Positions 23,257 through 36,300 of a DNA stretch of 64,000 nucleotides are shown piece by piece (positions within the stretch are counted from its first letter, which is position 1; the number at the start of each line of letters is the position of its first letter). The DNA is taken from the NCBI GenBank assembly GCA_019454045.1, contig SKCR01006514.1, positions 372,001 through 436,000 of the forward strand, given 5' to 3'. The translations under genes and the position numbers were made by a program. The notes beneath the pieces were generated by a model. That model had not been told where the DNA came from, searched no databases, and worked only from the letters and a program-made list of their open reading frames with translations. The DNA is from Zanthoxylum bungeanum. Lineage: Eukaryota; Streptophyta; Magnoliopsida; Sapindales; Rutaceae.

Positions 23257-25480
23257 TGTTGGACAATTATGAGCCATAACATCACTATTTGTAAAAAAAC
23301 ATTGTGTTTTTGTACAAATTAACTATGTGACAAAAGGAAATTACAATTTTATCATTATTGTAATTAGATTACTTGGATATATATAATGATAAAAGTCCAT
23401 ATGGTTAAATCAGATTAATAAGATATGAGACAGTATTAATCCACGAACAGTTTAATCATTAAATATCCTTAGTCGTAGTATTATCAAGACTGGACATCGA
23501 TAATGCGGAATAGACCTGGCTAAGGTTCCGGTTCGGAACCGGAACTGAATTGGACTGTTCCGGTTCCAACAGGTTCCGGTTCGGAACCAAACCAGAACCT
23601 AACCGGATCGGTTAGGGTTCCTACCCTAGCCGAACCGGTTGGAACCGATTTAAATTTATATAATATATATATATATTTTTTATTTTTTAGATAAGAATTT
23701 TATTTGTAATTTAATGTAATAAATTCAAATTCATAATTTTAAATTATATTAATTTTTCAATCTCAATTTTTTATTTTCAATAAAGCAAAAAAAAAAAAAC
23801 GGTTGGAACCGGAACCGAACGATTCAGTTCCGGTTCCGTTTCGGAACCGAACCGAACCGAACCGCCGGCCGGGTCTAATGCGGAATAGACTAGTATTACA
23901 CTTGTGCGCGTTATGGAAGCTTAACGGCATAGTTCTCATATATTTAGGTATTGGATACTTATGCAAGTGTAATAAGAGGTTCTGTTATCCGTTGGACCGA
24001 GAACAGTTTCGCTCTGGATAGACCCCCTCAGAATCCCATTGGTAGTATGACTATGTGTCTATGAGAATCCGAATCAGGGTAGTTGTATGTGATCTTTAAC
24101 CTGAGACTTACATCGCTATTACTTGCGACAATCAGTTTACTTTGATATTGGTCATCAGGTTCTGTGTACGCCTCTATTGGGTTTACTGAGAATCGTAGTG
24201 TATTGGATGTGATGTCAAGATGAGAAGATCACTTCAGTCATATGGAGATGATGGTCACACAAGATACGAATCTAGTACTCTTAAAAGCTGCAGCTATCTG
24301 GAAAGTATGACTAGGTCATGACTTTCCGATTACAGAGACTAGTTACTCGGGATCCGATATATGCTTCCTACGGGGCAGACAGAGCCAGCCCTAGGCCTAG
24401 CATGTGACATCCGATACTGGATCGTATTACGCATTACATATTATTACTACGCCTGATACAGATTATATTCATCGGCGAATATTTCTGGAGAATTGGGTAG
24501 GTACAGTGATTTGCTAGAAGCCAACAATGTCTTGTAAATCAGTGAGAATGTGGTACGAGGTACGCACGTGTTCGGATGGTCCGATGACCGTATTTACTGC
24601 CAACATATCCAAGAATCTCTTGGGTCGCTTCCCAAAGATTCACCAATGACATTTGACTCATAATCTAGGATTAATTATGAGAGAGAAAATTAATCTGGGA
24701 TTAATTACGGCAAGAATTAATCTGGGATTAAATTCGTATAGAAGATAGAACGTGATTAATTTAGAATTAATCGATAAAATAAATTTAATAATTAAATTGG
24801 ATTTTTCTATTTAATTTATTTATTTGGGGCTAAAATAATATATCAGATATATTAATTGAAATTGGATTTCAATACGAAATTAAAATTGGATTTTAATTCG
24901 GGCGAACGAATTAATTTAGAATTAATTCGTAAGCGACTATCGCAATAATGTTGCGAGACATAATTATTTAATTAAATTGGATTTAATTATTTAGCGACGG
25001 TAAATTCATTTATTTGGAATTAAACGAACCCAAGCCCAAAGCTTAGTTGTGTGTTGGAGAAGCCAACTTAAATTTTGAATTTAAAAGTGGTGGGACCACT
25101 TGACTTACATCACTTGTCAAAAATTGATGTGAGTAGTTGGCTAATATTAATGTATCCTTTATCACACACAACAACCAATTTTTGGAAAATTGAAACCAAC
25201 ACTATTCACTATTCTCTCTTCCTATCTAATTGTCGATTTCTCCTCTCTTGGTAAGAAAAAATTTTGCTTCAAAAATTTCACTAAGCTAGCACTTGGAGAG
25301 TCGACGTGTTAGGGAAACTCGCCCAAGGGTTTTACAACTCAACATCAAGCTTGGAGCTTCATCCAAACAAAGAAATTTCAAATTTCTCTAAACCAATGTA
25401 AGTGATTCCACAACTTTTACTTGGTTAATTCACACTACAAATCATGTTTAGAGATCTTGAGCATGTCTTAGAGACTAACA
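23257..25480 (+). repeat. 5' LTR of the old copia element (contains a MITE)
   Basis: 2,224 bp including a 367-bp hAT MITE and its 8-bp duplication; without them 1,849 bp, against 1,820 bp for the 3' LTR. It shares start TGTTGGACAATTATGA and end AGAGACTAACA with the 3' LTR. Confidence 0.92.
23511..23877. mobile_element. hAT MITE, GAACCG family (copy 2), in the 5' LTR
   Basis: Ends TAGACCTGGC... and ...GGCCGGGTCTA. A perfect 8-bp duplication ATGCGGAA flanks it (23503-23510 and 23878-23885). The 3' LTR holds the unoccupied site ATGCGGAATAGACTAG near 32448, which proves insertion after the copia element had formed both LTRs. Confidence 0.95.
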
Positions 25481-27691
25481 ATGGTATCAGAGCCTTGCTA
25501 CACTTGATTTGAAATCTAGGGTTCTTAAACTTTATTTGGGTATTTTTACTTGGAGCATGAAAAATCAAAATTGAGTGTTTGGTTGATGTTAGATGATGAT
25601 AACTTAGAGTTGTGCATCATTGGATTGTTGAAAAATTGATTAGAACAAATTTCCCCAAATCATTTACCTTGGCCGAAACTACCCTAGATTTAGCTCATGG
25701 TTATTTTTTGAAATTAGACACTTGGATGTGTTAATGACATGAAATAAATGTTGAATGTTGATTTAATTGGATTGAAATCAAATTGCATGATTAATTTCTT
25801 GTCAATTGTCGTGAGAAGCATGTTGTTGGAGACTTGATTTTGCTTCAATTTGTGTTGGACATGAATTGGAATGATAAGCATGATAAATTAGATTAATTAA
25901 TATTTTGGAAATGTTAGATTAATTAATTAGTTGTGTTAATTACACTTAAATTAGATTAATGTGATATTTGGAATATTGTATTAATGAAATTAATCCTTAA
26001 AATACTAAATGGGCTAATTTGGTTATATTTGGATTAATGGGCTTGGTTGGGCCAAGTATGGTTGTGGACAATTGGGTTAGATCCAATTGGGCCTAAACCA
26101 TTTCCATAAAAAGTACAAAAATATGATTTTGTGCCTTTAATAATTTAATTGGGCTTAATGGGCCAAAATTAATTTTTTGGCATAGGGCGATTCCTAAATG
26201 GGCCAAGGCATTATGGGTTTGATCCATAATGGCCAAAATCTCATGCCTAAAGAATTAATTAAAAGCCCATTGGACCTAATAGAATTGGCATTGGATGCTA
26301 ATTGGGCCTTTGAGACCCATTTGGATTAGATTTGGAATCCAAGTCTAAAAGGCATTATTATAAGTGTAATTGTTTAATTTGGAATTAAACTTGAATAATA
26401 TTGTAGTTCAATATAATTCAAGAATACTTATTTTGAATATTTATTCTTAAACGAGTTGGACTCGCGCAAATCAAATCATTGTATGAACATTGGATGGTCA
26501 TTAATTGAAGAATTAATTAATTGGATTAGATTGATTGACAACATACTATGTGTGAATGCTTAGATGTATTTGTTTGAATAATGTATATCAGATGGATATT
26601 AGATGCGTGTGTGTAATTTTGGAAATTGTTGTAAATATGGTATTTATTTGAAATTGGACCTGCGAGTCCAGCCTATCACCTCTCATTCTCATTGTATTTC
26701 TCTTCTCACCAATTCCCCTCAATGTAAATGAGGTTTCTTATAGTGTTATGTAATTGGGTATAAAAGAATGTAAAGTGCTAGCGGGAGAGAGGAAAAGAGA
26801 GAGATTTGTTCTAAGAACAAATTGTATATATATTCATCCGCATATCATTATTAAATTTATCGTGCCTTATTATGCTTTTAGAATGCATGTTTAAGGGTGT
26901 ATGATGAGACCTAATCAAAGATAATATATTGGTTGCCAATTTACGAAAACGCCCCAATTTTAATATTAAGTGTTTCTTTCTATTGAGTGCTTTTCTCTCA
27001 AGATCCAAGATTGGCTTTGATTCGTTGGCCAAAATCAAGATCATTGTCTATCGCGGATGTGTTTGAACCATGAAAGCTTTGTTAACATCGCATGTCTTGG
27101 GCAGTTGTGACTTGTTGGCCAAAGTCAAGGTCACTCATGTTCATCGACGTGGATTACGAAGTTTTCCCACTGTCAATGGGTCGCGCTTAACTGGAATCAT
27201 TAAGTTTGTTGAGCTAAAGCCAATGCTTAGTTGATTCAGATGAAATATGTTAGGAAATATATTGGATATATGTTTTGGACTTGGATGTCCACCTACCGGA
27301 TCTAGGAATTGGATGAGATCCAATTGATCTTAAAGATCTACCTAGTTAAATTTTATACAGCTTGTTGGCCAAAGTCAAGGTTGTGTATTATTTAACGGGA
27401 TCCTAGCCCACTAGGAAACTAGGTTTTCTGAGTACTCAACGGAGGGTTAGAGGCTCGCCGAAAAATAGTTGGAGGCTAGTATTAAATTTGTAATTTTGTT
27501 TAATACTCGCTAAAATGCGCGCTCTTTTATTATTACTTCTCGTTATTGTTTATATTAGTTGGACTAATATTATTTATTGTTTTCTTTGAACAGTTAGATT
27601 GTACTCAACACTACTCAATTTGTAGTTGGTTATATAGTTGGACTATAGTAACTATTGCATTTGAGTGTATCTGAAACATTTGATTGGATAG
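25481..27691 (+). other. long untranslated leader of the copia element
   Basis: About 2.2 kb between the PBS and the first gag-like frame contains no coding sequence, which is unusually long for a plant copia element. It holds repeats of the word TTGTTGGCCAAAGTCAAGG (about 27112 and 27362, with a diverged copy near 27024). Confidence 0.7.
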
Positions 27692-28135
27692 TTGGACTAT
27701 AGCAATCAAAATAGCTGGAAGATTAGCGTTAGGGACATAATCATGGGCGAGAATGTCTTTAACGACATGAATTTTCCAGACTGGGAAATGAACCTCAAGA
27801 TAGTCCTGGAAGCTGAGAAGTTGCTATATGTTATAGAGAGACCTCTCGAGCCTGAGCCCGGACTTGAGCAGCCAGTAGAGCATGAGCTTTGGAAGACACA
27901 TCGTGATGATAACTTTACTGCTCAATCTGTTATGCTTGCTGCAATGACTCCTCAGTTTCGTCGTCAGAACAAGGGATTGGATCCTTATGGGATGATGTTG
28001 AAGTTGGAGGATCTTCATAGATCTAATCTTAGATCTCAGAAGTATGATTTGCAGAATAAGTTCTTTCGCTCGCGTATGTCAAAGGGTACATCTGTCGAAC
28101 ACTGCGTGTCACAGATAATTACTGACATCGAATAA
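27692..28135 (+). pseudogene. copia gag (N-terminal part), stop-interrupted
   Basis: 147 codons open. The region has the copia gag layout: a WEMNLKIVLEAEKL-type helix, then LHRSNLRSQKYDLQNKFFRSRM (read in two parts), the nucleocapsid-preceding helix. A stop codon at 28133-28135 ends the frame early. Gag-like words continue in the same region to about 28380. Confidence 0.8.
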
Positions 28136-28379
28136 CTAGGCCAGCTGGGCATTACCTTCGAGGCCGAGACTTCCAATAGATTTGATATTACAGTCTCTGC
28201 CTGACTGCTGGGGCGGGTTAGTCATGAACTATAATATGATAAACCAAGAGAAAACTCTTGAAGAGTTAATAACTATGCTGAAAGAGGCAGAGCCATAGTT
28301 TCTGAAAGGCAAGAAGCGCGAGGCGCATCTTATTTCGACATCCAAGAAGGCCAAGGCTTGGCCGAAGCCTTCTGGGGGT

Positions 28380-29026
28380 GTGAAGAAAAAGAAAAGAAAG
28401 GGCAATGCTCAATCGTCACAGTCTTCTGGGAAGACAAATGACAAATCTCAAGACGTCTGCCTACATTGTGGCAAACAGGGTCACTGGAAGCGTGACTTCC
28501 GTAAGTACAAGGCGAACTTGGAGGAAGCGAAGTCGGGCAAGGCTCCGGCTTCAGGTATGTTTGTTATTGAAATAAACATATCCACTACTGGTTTTAAAAA
28601 TTGGATTTTTGATACTGGATGTGGTACTCACATATGTACTGATGTGCATGATCTTCAGATTAGCAGGAGACTGGCTTCAGGTGAGATCGACCTACAAGTC
28701 GGAAATGGGACGAGAGAAGATTTTTGGCCGTTGGCACCTATGGGACGAGAGAAGATATTTTGGCCGTTGGCACCTATGTTTTGGATCTGCCCTCGGGGCA
28801 TGTACTTACACTAGACGACTGTTATATTGTACCTAGTTTGACTAGGAATATCATCTCTATATCTAGTTTAACCCGATGCAGGTATACCTTTGTATTCATG
28901 AACACTGGGTGTTTTATATATAAAGATGATATTGAAATATGTACAACAGATGTGAATAATGGTCTTTTTATTTGGAATATAAACGAATCTCAAACATATA
29001 ACATGATAAAAAAAAGCTCAAATTGA
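28380..29026 (+). pseudogene. copia nucleocapsid knuckle and protease relic
   Basis: The knuckle reads CLHCGKQGHWKRDF, so the last Cys of the CX2CX4HX4C motif is replaced by Phe. The protease motif FDTGCGTHIC follows. Then a 35-bp tandem duplication (28705-28775) shifts the frame, and a second frame continues to 29026 with an LTRNIISISSL block typical of the region before integrase. The knuckle substitution and the frameshift both disable the element. Confidence 0.82.
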
Positions 29027-29036
29027 GTAAAACATA

Positions 29037-30230
29037 TGAGACTTATTTGTGACATTGTCGTTTGAGACACATTAACAATACTCATATATCCACTCTTTCG
29101 AAGTATGGATACTTGGACGGATTTGATCCTAATTCATATGATGTCTGCGAATCTTGTTTGTTAGGCAAAATGCATAAAACACCTTTTAGTGGTAAAGGTT
29201 AGACCGGGCCGGCGGTTCGGTTATGTGGAACCGGAACCGAACCGGTTAATTCCGGTTCGGTTCCGGTTCCACACTAAAATGGAACCGGAACCGGAACGAA
29301 CCGGAACCGTTCGGTTCCGGTTCCATTCGGTTTTTTTTTTTTTTTTTTAAACTCAAATTACAAATAATTATATTAAATTATTATTTTTGAAAATAATTAC
29401 AAATAAAATTACATAATTACAAATAAAATTATGTAAATTACAAATTAAGTTAAATTACATTACATAATTACACTAAATTACAAATAAAAATCTTAATTAA
29501 AAAATTAAAAAAAAATATTATTATATATATACAAACCGGTTCCAACCGGAACCGTACGGTTCCGGTTGGAACCGTTGGAACCGAACGGTTCCAACGGTTC
29601 CAACCGGTTCGGCTAGGGGAGGAACCCTAACCGAACCGGTTCGGTTCCGGTTCCGAACCGGAACCGTGGCCGGGTCTAGTAAAGGTGTACGTGCCACCGA
29701 GCTATTAGCTCTCGTTCATAGTGATGTATGCAGGCCCATGTCTAGCCAGGTAAGAGGTTGATACGAATACTTCGTAACCTTTACGGATGATGCATCGCAT
29801 TATGGTTATGTGTATCTTATGAAACACAAGTCATACACTTTTGAGAAATTCAAAGAGTTTCGACACGAAGTAGAAAAACAGACTGGCAAAAGTATTAAAA
29901 CATTACGGTCGGACCGTGGTGGAGAATACTTAAGCAATGAGTTTCAAGATTACTTAAAATAATATGGTATTCTTTCACAGTTGACTCCTCCTGGAACACC
30001 TCAATTGAACAGTGTGTCCGAACGGAGAAACCGAACTTTTTTGGACATGGTAAGGTCCATGATGAGTCGCACATATATACCAATTTCCTTATAGGGATAC
30101 ACATTGAACAGTGCAATATTTATTTTGAATAAGGTTTCGTCAAATTCTGTTGGACATACTCCATATGAGATATGGAAAGGAAAAAATCGGGTTTCTCATT
30201 CCTGAAGATTTAGGGATGCTGGGCATATGT
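29037..30230 (+). pseudogene. copia integrase relic, interrupted by a MITE
   Basis: The zinc-binding part (WHCRLRHINNTH, then CESCLLGKMHKTPF) ends at the hAT MITE (29200-29678). After it come the core motifs VHSDVC (first Asp), TLRSDRGGEYLS (second Asp) and SVSERRNRT (Glu), with stop codons in between (e.g. near 29758 and 29960). Confidence 0.85.
29200..29678. mobile_element. hAT MITE, GAACCG family (copy 3), in integrase
   Basis: Begins TAGACCGGGCC (one base different from the family end) and ends GGCCGGGTCTA. A perfect 8-bp duplication GTAAAGGT flanks it (29192-29199 and 29679-29686). The GAACCG word arrays occupy both arms and the AT-rich centre is unrelated to the other copies. Confidence 0.94.
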
Positions 30231-30554
30231 TAAATGTTTGGATAGTACTAAACTAGAACCCAAATCAGATAAGTGCATATTTGTAGGTTATCCTAGGGAA
30301 ACCAAATGATATTATTTCTACAACCCACAAGATAACAAAATATTTGTTGCTCTTCATGCAGTTTTCCTAGAAAAAGAATTCATGAATGCAGTGGTAAGTG
30401 GGAGGAAAGTAGAACTCGATGAAAATCGGAGTGATACTGTTCCTGACACCGACCCCCTCACGGAACACGAACAGTCCATCAGGGATGAGATTGTTCCACA
30501 ATCTTATAATACACAAGAACCGCGTAAGTCAGAGAGAGTCAGAAAATAATCTGA

Positions 30555-32190
30555 GAGGTATGAGTTTCTGATCTCACCTCATGTAGACATTAATCTTATT
30601 GAGGAAGATGAACCGGCCACATATGAGGAAGCGATACAAGGTATCGACTCCGCTTTATGGCAAAGAGCCATGAAGTCCGAAATGGATTCCATGTATACCA
30701 ACCAAGTTTGGACACTGGTTGATGCACCAGAAGACATTAAGCCTATTGGTTGTAAATGGGTCTTCAAAAAGAAGACAAACATGAAGGGCAACATACAAAC
30801 GTATAAAGCTAGGCTTGTAGCTAAAGGTTATCGTCAACGATATGGTGTCGATTATGACGAAACTTTTTCACATGTTGCCATGATGAAATCCATTCAAATA
30901 ATGCTTGCTATTGCTGCATATTTCGATTATGAAATATGGTAGATAGATGTCAAAACCGCTTTCCTTAACAGAAACCTTTTGGAGGATGTTCATATGCAAC
31001 AACCTGAAGGTTTTGTCATACCAAATCATGCAAACAAGGTTTGCAAGTTAAACTGAGCTATTTATGGATTAAAGCAAGCATTGCGTTCTTGAAACCAACG
31101 TTTTGACGAGATCATAAAAGAATCTGGTTTCATTCAAAACGAAGATGATTCTTGTGTATATAAGAAGGTTAGTGGGAGCGCACTGACATTCATTGTCTTA
31201 TACGTTGATGATGTATTACTTCTTGGCAATGACATTCCCATGCTACAATCGGTGAAAGCTTGGCTTTCATTAAAATTCTCCATGAAATACCCGGGAGAGA
31301 CAACCTTTATTCTAGGAATAAGGATCTACTGGGATAGATCTAGAAAGCTGGTTGGACTCTCCCAGAGCTCTTACATTGACAAAGTGTTGAAGAGATTCAA
31401 CATGGATCAGTCCAAGAGGGGGCTGCTTCCGGTGTCATATGGCGTCTCTCTATCTAAAGATATGTGTCCTAAAACTCAAGATGAGAGAGATACAATGATT
31501 CGGATCCCGTATGCTTCAGCAGTCGGATCAATCATGTACGCCATGATATGTACACGACCTGATATCTCATATGCTTTGATCATGTGCAGTCGCTATCAGG
31601 CCGATCCAGGTGATGGTCACTGGATTGCTGTAAAGAACATCATTAAGTATCTTAGACGAACTAAGGATGCTTTCTTAGTCTATGAGGAATGAGAACTTGA
31701 GGTGACTGGGTTCACCGATGTAAGTTTCCAAACCGATAAAGACGACTGTAAGTCACAATTAGGGTACATATTTTGTTTGAACAACGAAGCAGTGAGCTAG
31801 AAATCTTTCAAGCAAGAGATTGTTGCCGATTCAACAACAGAAGTGGAATATATTACTGCAGCCGAGGCAGCAAAAGAAGCAGTTTGGATCCGTAAATTCC
31901 TAATTGGATTGGGAGTAGTTCTGTTAGCAGCTGAGCTCATACATTTGTATTGTGACAATAATGGGGCTATAGCATAGGCTAAGGAACCACAGTCTCATCA
32001 ACGATCCAAGCATGTTCTTTCGACGATTTCATCGGATTAATGAGATCATACATCGTGGCGATGTGAAGATCGAGAAGATCACATCAGATGATAACATTGC
32101 AGATCCGCTGACGAAAGCTATATCTCAGCAAAAGTTTGAGCGATATGTACATAGTTCTTGTATTAGATACTTGAGTGATTGGCTATAGGC
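30555..32190 (+). pseudogene. copia reverse transcriptase / RNase H relic
   Basis: Reading frames 30670-30942 and 31240-31692, plus the stretch between, cover the RT: VWTLVDAPEDIKPIGCKWVF, KARLVAKGY, an AFLN block, and LYVDDVLL with the YVDD catalytic motif (about 31200). RNase H follows, with a TGFTDVSFQ block, VADSTTEVEYITAAEAAKE and CDNNGAIA. Several in-frame stops (about 30942, 31056, 31692, 31798) inactivate it. Confidence 0.9.
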
Positions 32191-32212
32191 CAAGTGGGAG
32201 ATTGTTGGACAA

Positions 32213-34032
32213 TTATGACCGATAGCATCACTATTTGTAAAGAACATTGTGTTTTTGTACAAATTAACTATGTGACAAAAGGAAATTGATATTTTATCAT
32301 TATTGTAATTGGATTACTTGGATATATATAATGATAAAAGTCCATATGGTTAAATCAGATTAATAAAATATGAGACAATATTAATCCACGAACGGTTTAA
32401 TCATTAAATATTCATAGTCGCAGTATTATCGAGACTGAACATCGATAATGCGGAATAGACTAGTATTACACTTGTGCGCGTTATGGAAGCTTAACGACAT
32501 AATTCTCATATATTTAGGCATTGGATACTTATGCAAATGTAATAAGAGGTTCTGTTATCCGTTGGACCGGGAACAGTTTCGCTCTGGATAGACCCCATCG
32601 GAATCCCATTGGCAGTATGACTATGTGTCTATGGGAATCCGAATCAGGGTAGGTGTATGTGATCTTTAACCTGAGACTTACATCGTTATTACTTGCGACA
32701 ATAATTTTACTTCGATATTGGTCGTCTAGAGATTTAACAGGTTCTGTGTGCGGCTCTATTGGGTTTACTGAGAATCGTAGTGTATTGGGTGTGATGTCAA
32801 GATGAGAGTATCACTTCAGTCATATGGAGATGATGGTCACATAGGATACATAACTAGTACTCTTAAAAGCTGCAGCTATCATGAAAGTATGACTAGGTCA
32901 TGAATTTCCGATTACATAGACTAGTTACTCGGGATCTGATATATGCTTCGTACGGGGCAGACACAGAGCCAGCCCTAGTCCTAGCATGTGACATCCGATA
33001 CTGGATCGTATTACGCATTACATAGTATTACTATGCCTGATACAAATTATATTCCTCGGTGAATATTTCTGGAGAATTGGGTAGACAATGTGCTTTGCTA
33101 GTAACCAACCATGTCTTGTAAATCAGTGAGAACGTGGTACGAGGTACGCACGTGTTCGGATGGTCCGATGACCGTATTTACTGCCAACATATCCAGGAAT
33201 CTCTTGGGTCGCTTCCCAAAGATTCATCAATGACATTTGACTCATATAGAATTAATCTAGGATTAATTATGAGAGAAAACATTAATCTGTGATTAATTAC
33301 TTCAAAAATTAATCTGGGATTAAATTTGTATAGAAGAGCGAACGCGATTAATTTAGAATTAATCGATAAAATAAATTTAATAGTTAAATTGGATTTTTCT
33401 ATTTAATTTATCTATTTGGGGCTAAAATAATATATCAGATATATTAATTGAAATTGGATTTCAATACGAAATTAAAATTGGATTTTAATTCGGGCGAACG
33501 AATTAATTTAGAATTAATTCGTAAGCGACTATCGCAATAATTTTGCGAAGCATAATTATTTAATTAAATTGGATTTAATTATTTAGCGACGACAAATTCG
33601 TTTATTTGGAATTAAACGAACCCGGGCCCAAAATTTAGTTGTGTGTTGGAGAAGCCAACTTAAATTATGAATTTAAAAGTGGTCGGACCACTAGACTTAC
33701 ATCACTTGTCAAAAATTGATGTAAGTAGTTGGCTAATATTAATGTATCCTTTATCACTATTCTCTCTTCCTCTCTAATTGCCGATTTCTCCTCTCTTGGT
33801 AAGAAAAATTTTTGCTTCAAAAATTTCACTAAGCTAGCACTTGGAGAGTCAAATGAGGTGTTAGGGAAACTCACCCAAGGGTTTTACAACTCAACATCAA
33901 GCTTGGAGCTTCATCCAAACAAAGAAATTTCGAATTTCTCCAAACCAATGTAAGTGATTCCGCAACTTTTACTTGGTTAATTCACACTACAAATCATGTT
34001 TAGAGATCTTGAGCATGTCTTAGAGACTAACA
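32213..34032 (+). repeat. 3' LTR of the old copia element
   Basis: 1,820 bp, TGTTGGACAA...GACTAACA. It lacks the MITE found in the 5' LTR and keeps a short segment (about 32728-32745) missing from the 5' LTR. Confidence 0.92.
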
Positions 34033-35720
34033 TCTACATATTTGAAAAAGGGATAGCCAACACCATTAAGACATCCCCTCTCCCTATGCTAGGCAGATCA
34101 CGAGGCTACAAACACTACAGAGTTGCGTGGGCCTTCCTCATGATATGTTCCTCCAACTTTCTCTATGGGTGGCAAACATTATGGGGGAAATATCCCTCCT
34201 CATGCTATGCAAACCCGATGCTACCGTAGTACCTTACAACTGTCTTTAAACCGTACATGCTATGGTTATCTTGGGACACCAAGCGCCACGTTGACCTTCT
34301 TGCCGAGCATGCTATGGATGCCCAAGGTGTAAAACACCACACGAGTATTCTTTTTTCATCCCCAAAGGTATGTGCCACGGAGGTGCAAGCTTCTTGAATC
34401 TCGTACTGTCAAACTGTTTCACATTGTCTGTGATAATGGCCTGGGGAATCCTGAACCGACAGACTATATTTTTCTTTACAAAATCTGTAGCATTCTTCTC
34501 GATTATAGTAGACAAAGGCTCGGCCTCTACCCATTTAGTGAAATAATCAATTGCTACAATTGCGTACTTGACTTGACCCTTACCCGCAGACAGTGGTCCA
34601 ATAAGATCTAAACCCCATTGGGCAAATGGCCAAGGACTTGACATAATCATCAATTGCTCGGGTGGTTGTTGGGATATATTAGCATTCTTCTGACACCCTC
34701 ATATGCTCGGGCCACACTGAGCCTGTCTTGATGTATCGTCGGCCAGTAAAAATATTGTCTGAATGCTTTATGGGCGATAGATTTCCCACCAGCATGACTC
34801 TCACAGATACTTTCATGGATTTCTCTCAACACGTAATTAGTCTTTTCGGGCCTCAGACACCTCAGATACTACATCGTGTAGCCCCTTCTATAAAGTACCT
34901 CATCATTCAGACAAAAACGAGCACTTCGATACTTCATCTTCATTTCTTCCTTCTTGTCCCCTGGTAAATCCTTGGACTCCATGTGCTTCTTGATCGAGTC
35001 CATCCAAGTTGGCTTAGCTTCAACTTCTACTTCCATCACATTTGAATCTCCCACACTTTTTGGATCAATGATCTCTAAGGGAATGACCCGAGGGATTTTA
35101 GACTTGATGGATGACGCCATTCGGGTCAACGAATCTGCCTGTTGTTTGATGTCCCGACCGATATGCTCAAATGTAATATTCATCATTCCCTCAAGCAACT
35201 TATTTACCTCCATGAGGTAAGCTATCATATTGAGCTCCATTGCCTGAAACCGATCATTCAATTGATGGATGGCCAGCTGTGAATCACATTCACAACCCGA
35301 TCGCCTCACAGAGCCTCAGACCGGCCAAGATCGCCTCATACTATTTGTTATGCCCATTACTGATGATGACACCAGCCTCACATCCTTGTGAGTTGACCGA
35401 CCCATCAACAAATAATTCTCATTTTCCTTTTCCTTGACCACCATGACTTGGGGCACAGTGAATTCTACCATAAAGTCAGCTAGAGCTTGCCCCTTAATAG
35501 ATAATCACGACATGTAGCATATATCATATTCACTAAGTTCTATTGAACATTTTACAAGGCGACCTGAGGTCTCAGGTTTATGCAATATTTGTCTAAGTGG
35601 GTGGTCGATATATACCCCGATGGTGTGACCTTGGAAGTATGGACGTAACTTCTTAGCTGCTGTAACTAATGATATGGCTATCAACCATAACTCTCCTCAA
35701 TCACTCTTAAACTGTCCAAT
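34033..35720 (-). pseudogene. Ty3/gypsy Tat-type pol fragment (RT end, RNase H, integrase)
   Basis: Read on the minus strand from about 35690. It shows an RT tail (VYIDHPLRQILHKPE), IKGQALADFMVEF at about 35500, and an RNase H with DSQLAIHQLNDRFQAME near 35280, the plant-type additional RNase H of Tat elements. It then shows an integrase zinc region (SHAGGKSIAHKAFRQYFYWP, 34780) and core (FAQWGLDLIGPLSAGKGQVK, 34610; ITDNVKQF, 34410, where DNG is usual). Frames are broken repeatedly. The left continuation is cut off by the copia element at 34033. Confidence 0.85.
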
Positions 35721-36300
35721 CTAATTAGCTTATTCCTCTGCAACTACACCGGCCTATGGCAACTCTGTTCTGCGATTATCCTGCCATTGCACCGACCTAT
35801 GGCAGCTAGCAGGGACTATTTCCAATGAGAACCATCGTTTTCCCATAGTCATCATTAGTCTTATATAAGCACATTTTTCTATTTAGGGCATATGTCACAT
35901 GACTTCAATACCGGTCGGTCTGTGATCTCATATTCGTTCATCGGGTCGGCACACTGAAGCATATGATATTAATCAAAGCTTCCTCCAGCTCTCTCAACCA
36001 GGTCGGGTTTCACAGATAAGAACCACATCAGATCGGGCTCCGCAAACTCTTAGAAAATCCCAAATCAACACCCTTCATATGGTCGGGTCGTTATCCCAAC
36101 TTGTTTCATCCTTCACGATGCTACTATTCTCAGGAGAACATCTTTGTACCACTTGATTGAGCCTCTCTGTCAAACTCCATATCCTTCTGGGCCCTTGGGC
36201 CTTTGTCATCCACTATTGGCTAAGTACAAATCTTCATCCTACTACTCCTCGGTACTTGAATCTTTCTCGGAGTAAAAAACCACCATCAACAATATATATA
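35721..36300 (-). mobile_element. retrotransposon-derived non-coding block
   Basis: GC-richer than its surroundings, with repeated CCGGCCTATGGCA / CCGACCTATGGCA units (about 35750 and 35808) and GGTCGGG words. It probably belongs to the same gypsy element or to another one. No domain is readable. Confidence 0.4.

Larger units (their letters stand above)
23257..34032 (+). mobile_element. old Ty1/copia retrotransposon, complete structure, inactive
   Basis: 5' LTR 23257-25480 (TGTTGGACAA...GACTAACA), PBS at 25482 (TGGTATCAGAGCC, initiator-Met tRNA type), internal gag-pol relics on the + strand, a purine tract CAAGTGGGAGAT just before 32213, and 3' LTR 32213-34032. Flanking pentamers are TATAC (left) and TCTAC (right), a target duplication with one mismatch. 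The LTRs differ at many sites and by indels, so the insertion is old. Two hAT MITEs are nested in it (23511-23877 and 29200-29678). Confidence 0.93.
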
